The translations under genes and the position numbers were made by a program. A stretch of 64,000 nt of DNA from Ochromonas danica (taxonomy: Eukaryota; Sar; Chrysophyceae; Chromulinales; Chromulinaceae), in assembly GCA_015146655.1 (NCBI GenBank), contig VKHL01000123.1, forward strand, positions 23,590 to 87,589, read 5' to 3'. The stretch's first letter is position 1, and every line of letters starts with the position of its first letter. The notes below the pieces were generated by a model, which saw nothing but the letters and a program-made list of their open reading frames with translations, was not told the DNA's origin and did not search any database. Below, one piece after another: positions 34,689-43,064 of this stretch.

Positions 34689-37262
34689 ATGCTCTTATTA
34701 GGCATCCTTTGTCTATTGGCTGGATTACGGACCAATGAAGGTCGACAAGATCTGTTCACTCTTCAGAACGACTTCGTCAAGGTCGAGATCAGTCAGGCAG
34801 AGGCGGCCATTGTTGCTCTTTACGGCGACTTCCAGGGCAAAGGAAACTTCAAGAAAAATGTGCTTTCCAGACCTTTCCAGCTCGAGTCCGTCGACACGTC
34901 AGGAAATTTCTTCCCTGTAGACTCTGAGGCGAAGAGAGTGAAGGTGAAATGTTGGGAAGATCCTGCCACGAAAGAACAGTTCCTTCGCCTCGAGGCTGCG
35001 GGCGTCTACCAGCAAGCGACGATCAAAGAGGAGTGGGTGCTCTCTCTTGGTCAGCATGCTCGATATCTCAACCTCACCATCACCGGAGGGCTTTCTGATG
35101 GGGTGGTTGACATGCAGGCCATGGTCTACGGGATCTATTCCAATAACCCTTCCCTCACTGCCTTGACCGCTGAAGGAGTGGTACAAATGACGGGGAAGAA
35201 CTACTCTTGTCTCGGGTTAGAAAAGAAGTTAGAGCGCTACTACGTATTGGGTGCTGGCTCATCACTTGAAGTGACTGCCCGAGGCGGACGCTCTGCCGTG
35301 CTGCTCTCCTCCGCCGCTCTGCCAACCTTCCGCTCAGCCCTGCAGGAGGTGGTCTGGGGAAGCTACGAGTCCTCGTCAAGAGAGATTGATTCAGCTTGGT
35401 CTGCGCAATGCTGGCAGAGAGTTGCTGCTGGCGAATCATCTTCCAGCAAAGCTGGCGCTTCTTGGCAGTTGGCACTGAGTCTGCTGCCCAACGATTTCAA
35501 CTTCCCCGCTCACGCCTTTGCTAAGGCAGCTTCTGCTGTTTCCTCTAGAGAAGTTCCATCTCTGAGAGATATTGAGGCATATAATTTGGCCGTCTACGGT
35601 AGCGTGGTGGGTTGTCTGCAGAGCTACTACAAGGGCCAGAAAGGCATTATCGCGCCCACGATATCCTCACCGGATGTGGGCTACAGTCCCGATACCAACT
35701 TCTTCGACCCGGATAATTTCCTCTCCCTCTCTGCGCTGCTCTACTCTGACGACAGTTATCTGCTGGACCAAGTGCAGGAAGTCTTGTGGCGGACCGCACA
35801 GACAATGTGTGGCTTGGGCAGCGAAGCCAACACAACCTACTGCAATGAACCACGGACTAGACTGCGATCTCTCGTGGGAACCAGACCTCTTCCTGAGGAA
35901 AGAAGAGCGATGGCTCTGAATGCGCTGTTGGACCCACTGGGCGATTCGAAGGAAGAGAAGTTAGCTGATAGCGGCAATCTCAGTAGATGGGGACAGATCA
36001 TGCACCACTTCATTGCCCTTCAACCTACTTACTCCTCCATTGCTGGTTCAGAGCAACTTGGACCAAACATCTTCTGGTCTCTGACTGTGCTGCGCTATTT
36101 GCAACACCCTCTGGTTAGCAGGCAAGGACAGGGCGAGGAGTCCTTCCTTCGCCGCATTTTGCCTTACCTCAACCTTTCTTTACAATATGTGCTCTCCTTT
36201 CTACACGTCATTCCTCATACGTCTGTGGAAAGAATGGGTGTCCCCAAGGCGATGTACCAGCAGGACTTGACAGTGGCATTGGCTCCGGGACCGCTCTGGA
36301 TAGACGTCTTGGTGCGAGAGTTTGTAGCCAGCGATAGTCAAGCCATGGTGATCTACTATTTGGATACTTTGGCGTCGTTTTACCGCTCTTTGGACGGGCA
36401 ACGCTATGGTTCTTCTTGTCAAGAGCTGGAGAACTTGGCGGCTGACCTGCGCCACTCCATGAATGCGCTGCTCTGGCGAGAAGATCATTATGTGACGCAA
36501 TATAACCCAAGCGATGGAAGTGTTCGAGACTTTGTGGACTATGACAGCAATTTGATTGCCATTACAGCGGGAGTTCCGCAGACTTCTGCTCAGGCAGAAT
36601 CCATTCTGGAACGCATCGATCGCAACTCAAAGGCACATGTGCGTGCCACATGGTGCAGCGAGCTGCCCTATAGTGGCGATGCCTGCGACTGCTACATTGT
36701 GGGTGGATCAGTTTGTGGCGATAGTGTCGTCACATTGGCTCGCATTGGCTATATGGATGCCTTGGCACGCAAGAAACTCGGAGGATACGACTCCTTCATC
36801 CAGGATACCTTGTTGCAGCCTCTACAAGATGATCTCCTGCAGTACGTGTGGCTCTACGAACGATACAATGAGACTGGCCAGCAGGTTCGGACTCCCTTCT
36901 ACTTCGAGTATCCTTCCCTCGTGGTCATGTTGTTGAGGGAAGTAGTCTATGGGATCCATGTGAACTGGACTGACTTCAGCATCGATCCTCTCCTCGCTCA
37001 CTATCATTTGCGTACGTCAGGAATGGAAGTAGTCTATGGTGTGGAGGAGGTGTCTGTCTCCCTCTTCTCTCCGCATGGGTACGACCCTGTGAAGGAAGAG
37101 CTGATGAGTAGGAACTGCTTGATCCACAGCCTCCTGCCGCAGTTACCGTATGATGTGACTAATGGGGAGCATAAGCTAGTAGTAGCAACAGATGAGAGGG
37201 GCACACTGGCTTTTCCTTGCTTCCTTTCCTCCTCAATCCTGGCCAAGCTTCATAAGGAGTAG
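34689..37262 (+). CDS. Secreted six-hairpin (alpha/alpha-barrel) glycosidase-like protein
   Basis: 857 residues from the ATG at 34689, chosen because it begins a signal peptide (MLLLGILCLLAGL). An N-terminal beta-rich domain (about 20-300) precedes a helical-barrel region (about 310-760) with aromatic/acidic motifs typical of six-hairpin glycosidases: SPDTNFFDPDNFL, DYDSNLIAITAGVP, the ATWCSELPYSGDACDCYIVGGSVCGDS segment, and YERYNETGQQVRTPFYFEYPS. Several N-glycosylation sequons (NLT, NYS, NTT, NLS, NET, NWT) support passage through the secretory path. The exact GH family and catalytic acids cannot be assigned by eye. Its last 398 bp plus downstream DNA are duplicated at 40292. Confidence 0.6.
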   Translation: MLLLGILCLLAGLRTNEGRQDLFTLQNDFVKVEISQAEAAIVALYGDFQGKGNFKKNVLSRPFQLESVDTSGNFFPVDSEAKRVKVKCWEDPATKEQFLRLEAAGVYQQATIKEEWVLSLGQHARYLNLTITGGLSDGVVDMQAMVYGIYSNNPSLTALTAEGVVQMTGKNYSCLGLEKKLERYYVLGAGSSLEVTARGGRSAVLLSSAALPTFRSALQEVVWGSYESSSREIDSAWSAQCWQRVAAGESSSSKAGASWQLALSLLPNDFNFPAHAFAKAASAVSSREVPSLRDIEAYNLAVYGSVVGCLQSYYKGQKGIIAPTISSPDVGYSPDTNFFDPDNFLSLSALLYSDDSYLLDQVQEVLWRTAQTMCGLGSEANTTYCNEPRTRLRSLVGTRPLPEERRAMALNALLDPLGDSKEEKLADSGNLSRWGQIMHHFIALQPTYSSIAGSEQLGPNIFWSLTVLRYLQHPLVSRQGQGEESFLRRILPYLNLSLQYVLSFLHVIPHTSVERMGVPKAMYQQDLTVALAPGPLWIDVLVREFVASDSQAMVIYYLDTLASFYRSLDGQRYGSSCQELENLAADLRHSMNALLWREDHYVTQYNPSDGSVRDFVDYDSNLIAITAGVPQTSAQAESILERIDRNSKAHVRATWCSELPYSGDACDCYIVGGSVCGDSVVTLARIGYMDALARKKLGGYDSFIQDTLLQPLQDDLLQYVWLYERYNETGQQVRTPFYFEYPSLVVMLLREVVYGIHVNWTDFSIDPLLAHYHLRTSGMEVVYGVEEVSVSLFSPHGYDPVKEELMSRNCLIHSLLPQLPYDVTNGEHKLVVATDERGTLAFPCFLSSSILAKLHKE

Positions 37263-37653
37263 TTCTGAGCATGTACTCCTTGTATTATTGCTTGGCTCAA
37301 TACTAACCCCACTACAAGTTATTCTTCCACTACAGCTCGTATTTCTTTGTTAGAACTAGACTAGAGCTATGGTGGTTTGGTCATTGTGATTGTTTGTCCA
37401 TGTTCACATGGTGAAACTACTGTAGATCCACTCTACTCCATCTTTAATAATTTCCTTCTTTCTGCTTCATGCACAGTAATGAAATCAAATCAAACATCGT
37501 TAGAAACCTCTACCCAGTTTGAAACAAAGAGATTGCAGTCAAAGATCAGAGATGATTAAATTGTTAATTTTCATTCACCCTCCATCTGAAGTTAGTTATC
37601 GATAAGAAGCAATCGAATAGAAGGAGAAGGTGGAGGTGTTATTTGCATGCATG
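37263..37653. other. Convergent 3' region, copy 1
   Basis: 391 bases between the stop codons of the glycosidase-like and GTPase genes; 3' UTRs only. It is repeated in copy 2 at 40690-41080. Confidence 0.5.
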
Positions 37654-38631
37654 TTATAATAGCACCCTGGTAAGTACAGGAACGACAACGCTCAATAAAC
37701 CGCTCCAAAAGCCTCCTCCACGACGAGCTCTCTCGATCGCATCACTGAGTTTCTTTGCGTGCCTCTCCTCCATCTCCACAATCTGTCTTGTAGTTTCGTC
37801 TTGTTTCTTCTGAAATTCCTCCTGCGCTACTCGAAGACGTTCGTAAGCCACTTCTCTCTCTTTCTCCAGCTTGACAACTTCTTCCTTAGCTTCTTGGATG
37901 CGTATATGGATTTCATATTCCGAAGGAAATGCCTTCGTTACATCCACTGGATGGTTGGTACTGGCCCAACGACGAATCTCTTGCACCGTGCGCTCATTGC
38001 GTGCCACAGTAGAAGAGAGCCTGTCTGGGTAATCGGACCAAAGTTCCTCGGGATGAGAGTCCACCTGCCAGAACGGCATCGTAGACACATCCACCCCTGT
38101 CACATTGGTGATGATAGGGCTCAGCTCTTCAGTCATGTACTGCTGTGCATCCGCAGCAGATACGCTGTAGGAGCGGGTGAAGACTACTCCCGTGACAGAC
38201 AAGATCTCTGGTCCGAAGGAATCCACCATGAGCTTCAGCGCACTCTGACAAGCTGAGTCGAAGCGTGGAGACTGCTCATTGATGACCAGAAGGAAGGCAT
38301 GCACAAGTTTGTCTTCCTTCATATTGTTCACAATCAACGCGATGTTCTTCTCGTCCTGGAAGGTGCCTGCAGAATCCACTAGTCCAGGATGATCCGTGAT
38401 CTTTAAGTCTTGAATCAGGACAGACTGGGGTTGGTGTGTATGAGAGTTCACTGATGAGCTCTCAGAGAATGGAGCTTTGTTGGGGTCTCCACCAAGTAGG
38501 CGATAGAGCAGGTTGGCGAAGGTTGATTTGCCATCACCTGTTCTCCCCACCAGCGACACGTTAATGGTGGCCTGGTATAGCTTGAAGAAGCAAGTGAGGA
38601 ATAGGAGGAAGTGGAGAGTATTCATCAACAT
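37654..38631 (-). CDS. AIG1/GIMAP-type GTPase with N-terminal signal anchor (copy 1)
   Basis: 325 residues, single exon. N-terminal hydrophobic segment (TLHFLLFLTCFF, about 5-16) followed by Lys17, then directly the first strand and P-loop of the G domain: NVSLVGRTGDGKST (G1, 29-37 for GRTGDGKST), a Thr-rich G2 region, G3 D80-HPG, and VVFTRSY in the G4 place, the AIG1 pattern rather than NKxD. A charged coiled coil (about 237-305) and a terminal hydrophobic helix (about 308-325) follow. AIG1/GIMAP GTPases oligomerise on membranes. Lys after the hydrophobic segment and none before it favours N-out/C-cytosol orientation; this is inference. Divergent with the small Cys-rich gene. Confidence 0.88.
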   Translation of the reverse strand: MLMNTLHFLLFLTCFFKLYQATINVSLVGRTGDGKSTFANLLYRLLGGDPNKAPFSESSSVNSHTHQPQSVLIQDLKITDHPGLVDSAGTFQDEKNIALIVNNMKEDKLVHAFLLVINEQSPRFDSACQSALKLMVDSFGPEILSVTGVVFTRSYSVSAADAQQYMTEELSPIITNVTGVDVSTMPFWQVDSHPEELWSDYPDRLSSTVARNERTVQEIRRWASTNHPVDVTKAFPSEYEIHIRIQEAKEEVVKLEKEREVAYERLRVAQEEFQKKQDETTRQIVEMEERHAKKLSDAIERARRGGGFWSGLLSVVVPVLTRVLL

Positions 38632-38935
38632 TATATGGTACTAGTATGATATGTATAGTGTAGATATGATAGAATATGATTGTGACTGGCTGATGTCTTC
38701 TTCTTCTTCTCTCCACAGTGTGTGTCCGACAGTGTTGCTGTTGTTGCTGTTCTCTCTCAAGAGTGGAGCTGTGTGAGAGAGAAGTCCCGGTTCCGGGGCC
38801 AACTGCTGCTCTGATTGAGAGAGAAAAGCAACAAGAGGTGGTGATTGAGAGAGAAGACATCCGACTGCCCTGACTTCACAATCATATTCTATCTATTGCC
38901 ACAATACATCATACCATATAATATCATACCACATA
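38632..38935. promoter_or_regulatory. 304-bp bidirectional promoter spacer, orientation A
   Basis: Separates the GTPase and small Cys-rich start codons. Contains GA/CT repeats (tctctctcaa), a tttctatcata-type AT motif near each end, and an internal inverted pair (atagaatatgattgtga at 38669-38685, complement at 38876-38892). Its reverse complement is the spacer of copy 2 (42059-42362), with the same length and no mismatch seen. Confidence 0.9.
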
Positions 38936-39244
38936 ATGTTGATGAATACTCTCCACTTCCTCCTATTCATCGCTTGCTTCTTCAAGCTATACCAGGCCAC
39001 CATTGCAGACACTGTGGATCCCTCCAAGACGCAGCAAGAATGTCGTGAAAGAGAAGTGAAAAGGGTCGCTCAGCATTCTAAGCGCTATGGTGGCCATTGC
39101 TACGGATTGTTTGGCCCGCGTAAGTACCGAGATTACTGGACCGATGTGACCTATCTCAGAGAATGCAGATCTGCTGACAAATCGGCAAGCAGTGAATGCT
39201 TCACCAAACAAGTGGGGAGATACAAGGAAAACGTTTGCCCCTGA
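38936..39244 (+). CDS. Small Cys-rich secreted-type protein
   Basis: 102 residues. Residues 1-23 are almost the same signal segment as the neighbouring GTPase (LHFLLFIACFFKLYQATI), with two differences. The mature part of about 79 residues is basic with five Cys (in QEC, GHC, REC, SEC and VCP contexts) and reads like a compact disulfide-bonded domain. It matches the C-terminal 90 residues of the chimeric gene at 42363, lacking an 11-residue-longer loop (with NIT sequon) found there. No known family recognised. Whether it is secreted depends on the orientation of the shared leader. Confidence 0.75.
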   Translation: MLMNTLHFLLFIACFFKLYQATIADTVDPSKTQQECREREVKRVAQHSKRYGGHCYGLFGPRKYRDYWTDVTYLRECRSADKSASSECFTKQVGRYKENVCP

Positions 39245-39484
39245 TCATCTAGTTTAAAGAAATATTGTTTTGCCGCACTGAATGAGAAAAAGAATCTGAC
39301 GATTGAAATAACTTTGAGAATCTAAAGCGCTACAAAAATTACGTACGGAAATAAGTTGATTGTAATGACAAGATTAACAACAGAGATGTGTTCGATGGTT
39401 CTTCATACTTACCGTCCACTAAACGAGTCCGAGGCTCTAGTAGATGACATCTAGACTATGCAGTATCTCTGTGGACTAGAGCTG

Positions 39485-39830
39485 CTACATGACCACACAA
39501 GCTCCCGTGGCAAAGCTGCGCTACCTCGGAGGGAGGAGGGAGGAGGGAGGAGAGGGTTGGTTACTTGGTGGCGCCGTTGGCTTGGGCCAGCATCTGGCCG
39601 TCACTCGACTGCATGCTACCGCTGTCATCACAGATGAAGAAGCGCAGGGGAGTCCGCGAGACATTCTGGATGAAGGCGTCCTGCAGGCTGTCTGGCCAGC
39701 GCCTGGCAGAGAGAAACTCTTTTGCTCCGCCCTCATTCTGCAGAGTTGGCAAGGCGGCTGCGGAAGAAGGAGTTGGGGCCGAAGGGGAACCTCCAACCGA
39801 CACCACTTGTGCGATAGGAATTTTCTCCAT
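39485..39830 (-). pseudogene. Truncated vWA/CaaX gene, copy 1
   Basis: Exon 1 (39830-39565) and the start of intron 1 are intact, but a deletion joins intron 1 to the last 37 nt of exon 4 (junction at 39521/39522). Relative to 43644-44924, 935 bp (43681-44615) are missing, including exons 2 and 3 and most of exon 4. The remaining reading frame stops after 89 residues at 39561 and keeps only the first vWA strand with the DxSxS motif. Confidence 0.88.
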
Positions 39831-40036
39831 GTTAAATCAATCTGCAGAAAGATCCACAGCTGCACTTTGTTTCACTCAACCTTGTCAACCTTAACTTAAG
39901 ACAATGCATGCATTAACTTAATACGAGAAGAGGAAAGAGGAAAGAGAAACGGTCGAGTAGTTTCTACGCAAGACAATAATAGTTAACTCTCTCTGTCAGT
40001 GTGGCTGTTTCTGCATTTGGTCTGTTTCAAATAGTC

Positions 40037-40363
40037 ATGGGCAATGAAATTGGTCTACCACCAAGCCAGCTGGGCATAACTTCCTTGGGAGTAACGACCC
40101 CCAATATCGAGCTGAAGGAGATGGAGAAGCTGCTGCAGGCGATGAGGAAGAGCGAGAAAGACCAGGTGGACAAGAATGACTTCCAGGCAGCGCTCAAGCA
40201 GGTCGACAAATTCCAACCACCAGATGTGGAGCTCTTTAACCAGCTCTTCATCCTGTTCGACGAGCAGGGCCACGAAGTGGTTGACAGGGCCACAATGAGA
40301 CTGGCCAGCAGGTTCGGACTCCCTTCTACTTCGAGTATCCTTCCCTCGTGGTCATGTTGTTGA
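40037..40363 (+). pseudogene. EF-hand-like gene truncated by the duplication junction
   Basis: Starts like the intact gene at 45131 (MGNEIG..., 83 residues to EVVD) and then crosses the duplication junction at 40285-40292 into glycosidase 3' sequence in a different frame, ending after 25 unrelated residues. It still has the promoter and the N-terminal myristoylation motif, so a 108-residue product might be made, but the second half of the domain is lost. Confidence 0.85.
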
Positions 40364-40689
40364 GGGAAGTAGTCTATGGGATCCATGTGAACTGGACTGA
40401 CTTCAGCATCGATCCTCTCCTCGCTCACTATCATTTGCGTACGTCAGGAATGGAAGTAGTCTATGGTGTGGAGGAGGTGTCTGTCTCCCTCTTCTCTCCG
40501 CATGGGTACGACCCTGTGAAGGAAGAGCTGATGAGTAGGAACTGCTTGATCCACAGCCTCCTGCCGCAGTTACCGTATGATGTGACTAATGGGGAGCATA
40601 AGCTAGTAGTAGCAACAGATGAGAGGGGCACACTGGCTTTTCCTTGCTTCCTTTCCTCCTCAATCCTGGCCAAGCTTCATAAGGAGTAG
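40292..40689 (+). pseudogene. 3' fragment of the glycosidase-like gene (copy 2)
   Basis: Exact-looking copy of 36865-37262, the last 132 codons and stop of the glycosidase-like gene, without a 5' part or promoter. It can only be transcribed by read-through from the truncated EF-hand gene, and not in its own frame. Confidence 0.92.
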
Positions 40690-41080
40690 TTCTGAGCATG
40701 TACTCCTTGTATTATTGCTTGGCTCAATACTAACCCCACTACAAGTTATTCTTCCACTACAGCTCGTATTTCTTTGTTAGAACTAGACTAGAGCTATGGT
40801 GGTTTGGTCATTGTGATTGTTTGTCCATGTTCACATGGTGAAACTACTGTAGATCCACTCTACTCCATCTTTAATAATTTCCTTCTTTCTGCTTCATGCA
40901 CAGTAATGAAATCAAATCAAACATCGTTAGAAACCTCTACCCAGTTTGAAACAAAGAGATTGCAGTCAAAGATCAGAGATGATTAAATTGTTAATTTTCA
41001 TTCACCCTCCATCTGAAGTTAGTTATCGATAAGAAGCAATCGAATAGAAGGAGAAGGTGGAGGTGTTATTTGCATGCATG
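40690..41080. other. Convergent 3' region, copy 2
   Basis: 391 bases identical to 37263-37653 as far as read; no gene. Confidence 0.5.
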
Positions 41081-42058
41081 TTATAATAGCACCCTGGTAA
41101 GTACAGGAACGACAACGCTCAATAAACCGCTCCAAAAGCCTCCTCCACGACGAGCTCTCTCGATCGCATCACTGAGTTTCTTTGCGTGCCTCTCCTCCAT
41201 CTCCACAATCTGTCTTGTAGTTTCGTCTTGTTTCTTCTGAAATTCCTCCTGCGCTACTCGAAGACGTTCGTAAGCCACTTCTCTCTCTTTCTCCAGCTTG
41301 ACAACTTCTTCCTTAGCTTCTTGGATGCGTATATGGATTTCATATTCCGAAGGAAATGCCTTCGTTACATCCACTGGATGGTTGGTACTGGCCCAACGAC
41401 GAATCTCTTGCACCGTGCGCTCATTGCGTGCCACAGTAGAAGAGAGCCTGTCTGGGTAATCGGACCAAAGTTCCTCGGGATGAGAGTCCACCTGCCAGAA
41501 CGGCATCGTAGACACATCCACCCCTGTCACATTGGTGATGATAGGGCTCAGCTCTTCAGTCATGTACTGCTGTGCATCCGCAGCAGATACGCTGTAGGAG
41601 CGGGTGAAGACTACTCCCGTGACAGACAAGATCTCTGGTCCGAAGGAATCCACCATGAGCTTCAGCGCACTCTGACAAGCTGAGTCGAAGCGTGGAGACT
41701 GCTCATTGATGACCAGAAGGAAGGCATGCACAAGTTTGTCTTCCTTCATATTGTTCACAATCAACGCGATGTTCTTCTCGTCCTGGAAGGTGCCTGCAGA
41801 ATCCACTAGTCCAGGATGATCCGTGATCTTTAAGTCTTGAATCAGGACAGACTGGGGTTGGTGTGTATGAGAGTTCACTGATGAGCTCTCAGAGAATGGA
41901 GCTTTGTTGGGGTCTCCACCAAGTAGGCGATAGAGCAGGTTGGCGAAGGTTGATTTGCCATCACCTGTTCTCCCCACCAGCGACACGTTAATGGTGGCCT
42001 GGTATAGCTTGAAGAAGCAAGTGAGGAATAGGAGGAAGTGGAGAGTATTCATCAACAT
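41081..42058 (-). CDS. AIG1/GIMAP-type GTPase with N-terminal signal anchor (copy 2)
   Basis: Protein identical to the copy at 37654-38631 (325 residues): signal anchor, G1 GRTGDGKST, G3 DHPG, AIG1-type VVFTRSY, coiled coil and terminal hydrophobic helix. The only difference is upstream: because the spacer is reversed, this copy is driven by the half of the spacer that in copy 1 faces the small Cys-rich gene. Its first 702 coding bases form the minus arm of the 704-bp inverted repeat. Confidence 0.88.
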   Translation of the reverse strand: MLMNTLHFLLFLTCFFKLYQATINVSLVGRTGDGKSTFANLLYRLLGGDPNKAPFSESSSVNSHTHQPQSVLIQDLKITDHPGLVDSAGTFQDEKNIALIVNNMKEDKLVHAFLLVINEQSPRFDSACQSALKLMVDSFGPEILSVTGVVFTRSYSVSAADAQQYMTEELSPIITNVTGVDVSTMPFWQVDSHPEELWSDYPDRLSSTVARNERTVQEIRRWASTNHPVDVTKAFPSEYEIHIRIQEAKEEVVKLEKEREVAYERLRVAQEEFQKKQDETTRQIVEMEERHAKKLSDAIERARRGGGFWSGLLSVVVPVLTRVLL

Positions 42059-43064
42059 TATGTGGTATGATATTATATGGTATGATGTATTGTGGCAATA
42101 GATAGAATATGATTGTGAAGTCAGGGCAGTCGGATGTCTTCTCTCTCAATCACCACCTCTTGTTGCTTTTCTCTCTCAATCAGAGCAGCAGTTGGCCCCG
42201 GAACCGGGACTTCTCTCTCACACAGCTCCACTCTTGAGAGAGAACAGCAACAACAGCAACACTGTCGGACACACACTGTGGAGAGAAGAAGAAGAAGACA
42301 TCAGCCAGTCACAATCATATTCTATCATATCTACACTATACATATCATACTAGTACCATATAATGTTGATGAATACTCTCCACTTCCTCCTATTCCTCAC
42401 TTGCTTCTTCAAGCTATACCAGGCCACCATTAACGTGTCGCTGGTGGGGAGAACAGGTGATGGCAAATCAACCTTCGCCAACCTGCTCTATCGCCTACTT
42501 GGTGGAGACCCCAACAAAGCTCCATTCTCTGAGAGCTCATCAGTGAACTCTCATACACACCAACCCCAGTCTGTCCTGATTCAAGACTTAAAGATCACGG
42601 ATCATCCTGGACTAGTGGATTCTGCAGGCACCTTCCAGGACGAGAAGAACATCGCGTTGATTGTGAACAATATGAAGGAAGACAAACTTGTGCATGCCTT
42701 CCTTCTGGTCATCAATGAGCAGTCTCCACGCTTCGACTCAGCTTGTCAGAGTGCGCTGAAGCTCATGGTGGATTCCTTCGGACCAGAGATCTTGTCTGTC
42801 ACGGGAGTAGTCTTCACCCGCTCCTACAGCGTATCTGCTGCGGATGCACAGCAGTACATGACTGAAGAGCTGAGCCCTATCATCACCAATGTGACAGGGG
42901 TGGATGTGTCTACGATGCCGTTCTGGCAGGTGGACTCTCATCCCGAGGAACTTTGGTCCGATTACCCAGACAGGCTCTCTTCTACTGTGGCACGCAATGA
43001 GCGCACAGTGCAAGAGATTCGTCGTTGGGCCAGTACCAACCATCCAGTGGATGTAACGAAGGCA
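41357..43064. repeat. 704-bp inverted repeat around the spacer
   Basis: Arms 41357-42060 and 42361-43064 are reverse complements with no mismatch found in the stretches compared, separated by 300 bp. The arms end in coding sequence at ...GATGTAACGAAGGCA, after which one gene reads FPSEY and the other APERY. Confidence 0.93.
42059..42362. promoter_or_regulatory. 304-bp bidirectional promoter spacer, orientation B (inverted)
   Basis: Reverse complement of 38632-38935, base for base in the lines compared. Lies between two identical GTPase 5' ends. The internal GA-rich tracts and AT motifs are the same but point the other way. Confidence 0.92.

Larger units (their letters stand above)
36865..40291. 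repeat. Segmental tandem duplication, copy 1 (3.4 kb)
   Basis: Matches copy 2 (40292-45379). Offsets are 3427 for 36865-38631, 4159 for 39245-39521 and 5094 for 39522-40285. Contains the glycosidase 3' end, GTPase gene, spacer, small Cys-rich gene, a truncated vWA gene and a truncated EF-hand gene. Identity appears near complete (one substitution seen near 40276 versus 45370 in the EF-hand part), so the event is recent. Confidence 0.95.

Noticed and set aside
38561-38860. 99-residue reading frame crossing the promoter spacer (also 42134-42433 on the plus strand)
   Set aside because: It is an alternative frame through the GA-rich spacer and the GTPase start; it recurs only because the spacer is copied in inverted form.
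38632-42362. Site-specific invertase or transposon as cause of the spacer inversion
   Set aside because: No recombinase or transposase gene, terminal repeats or target-site duplications seen in the window; homologous or template-switch mechanisms suffice.
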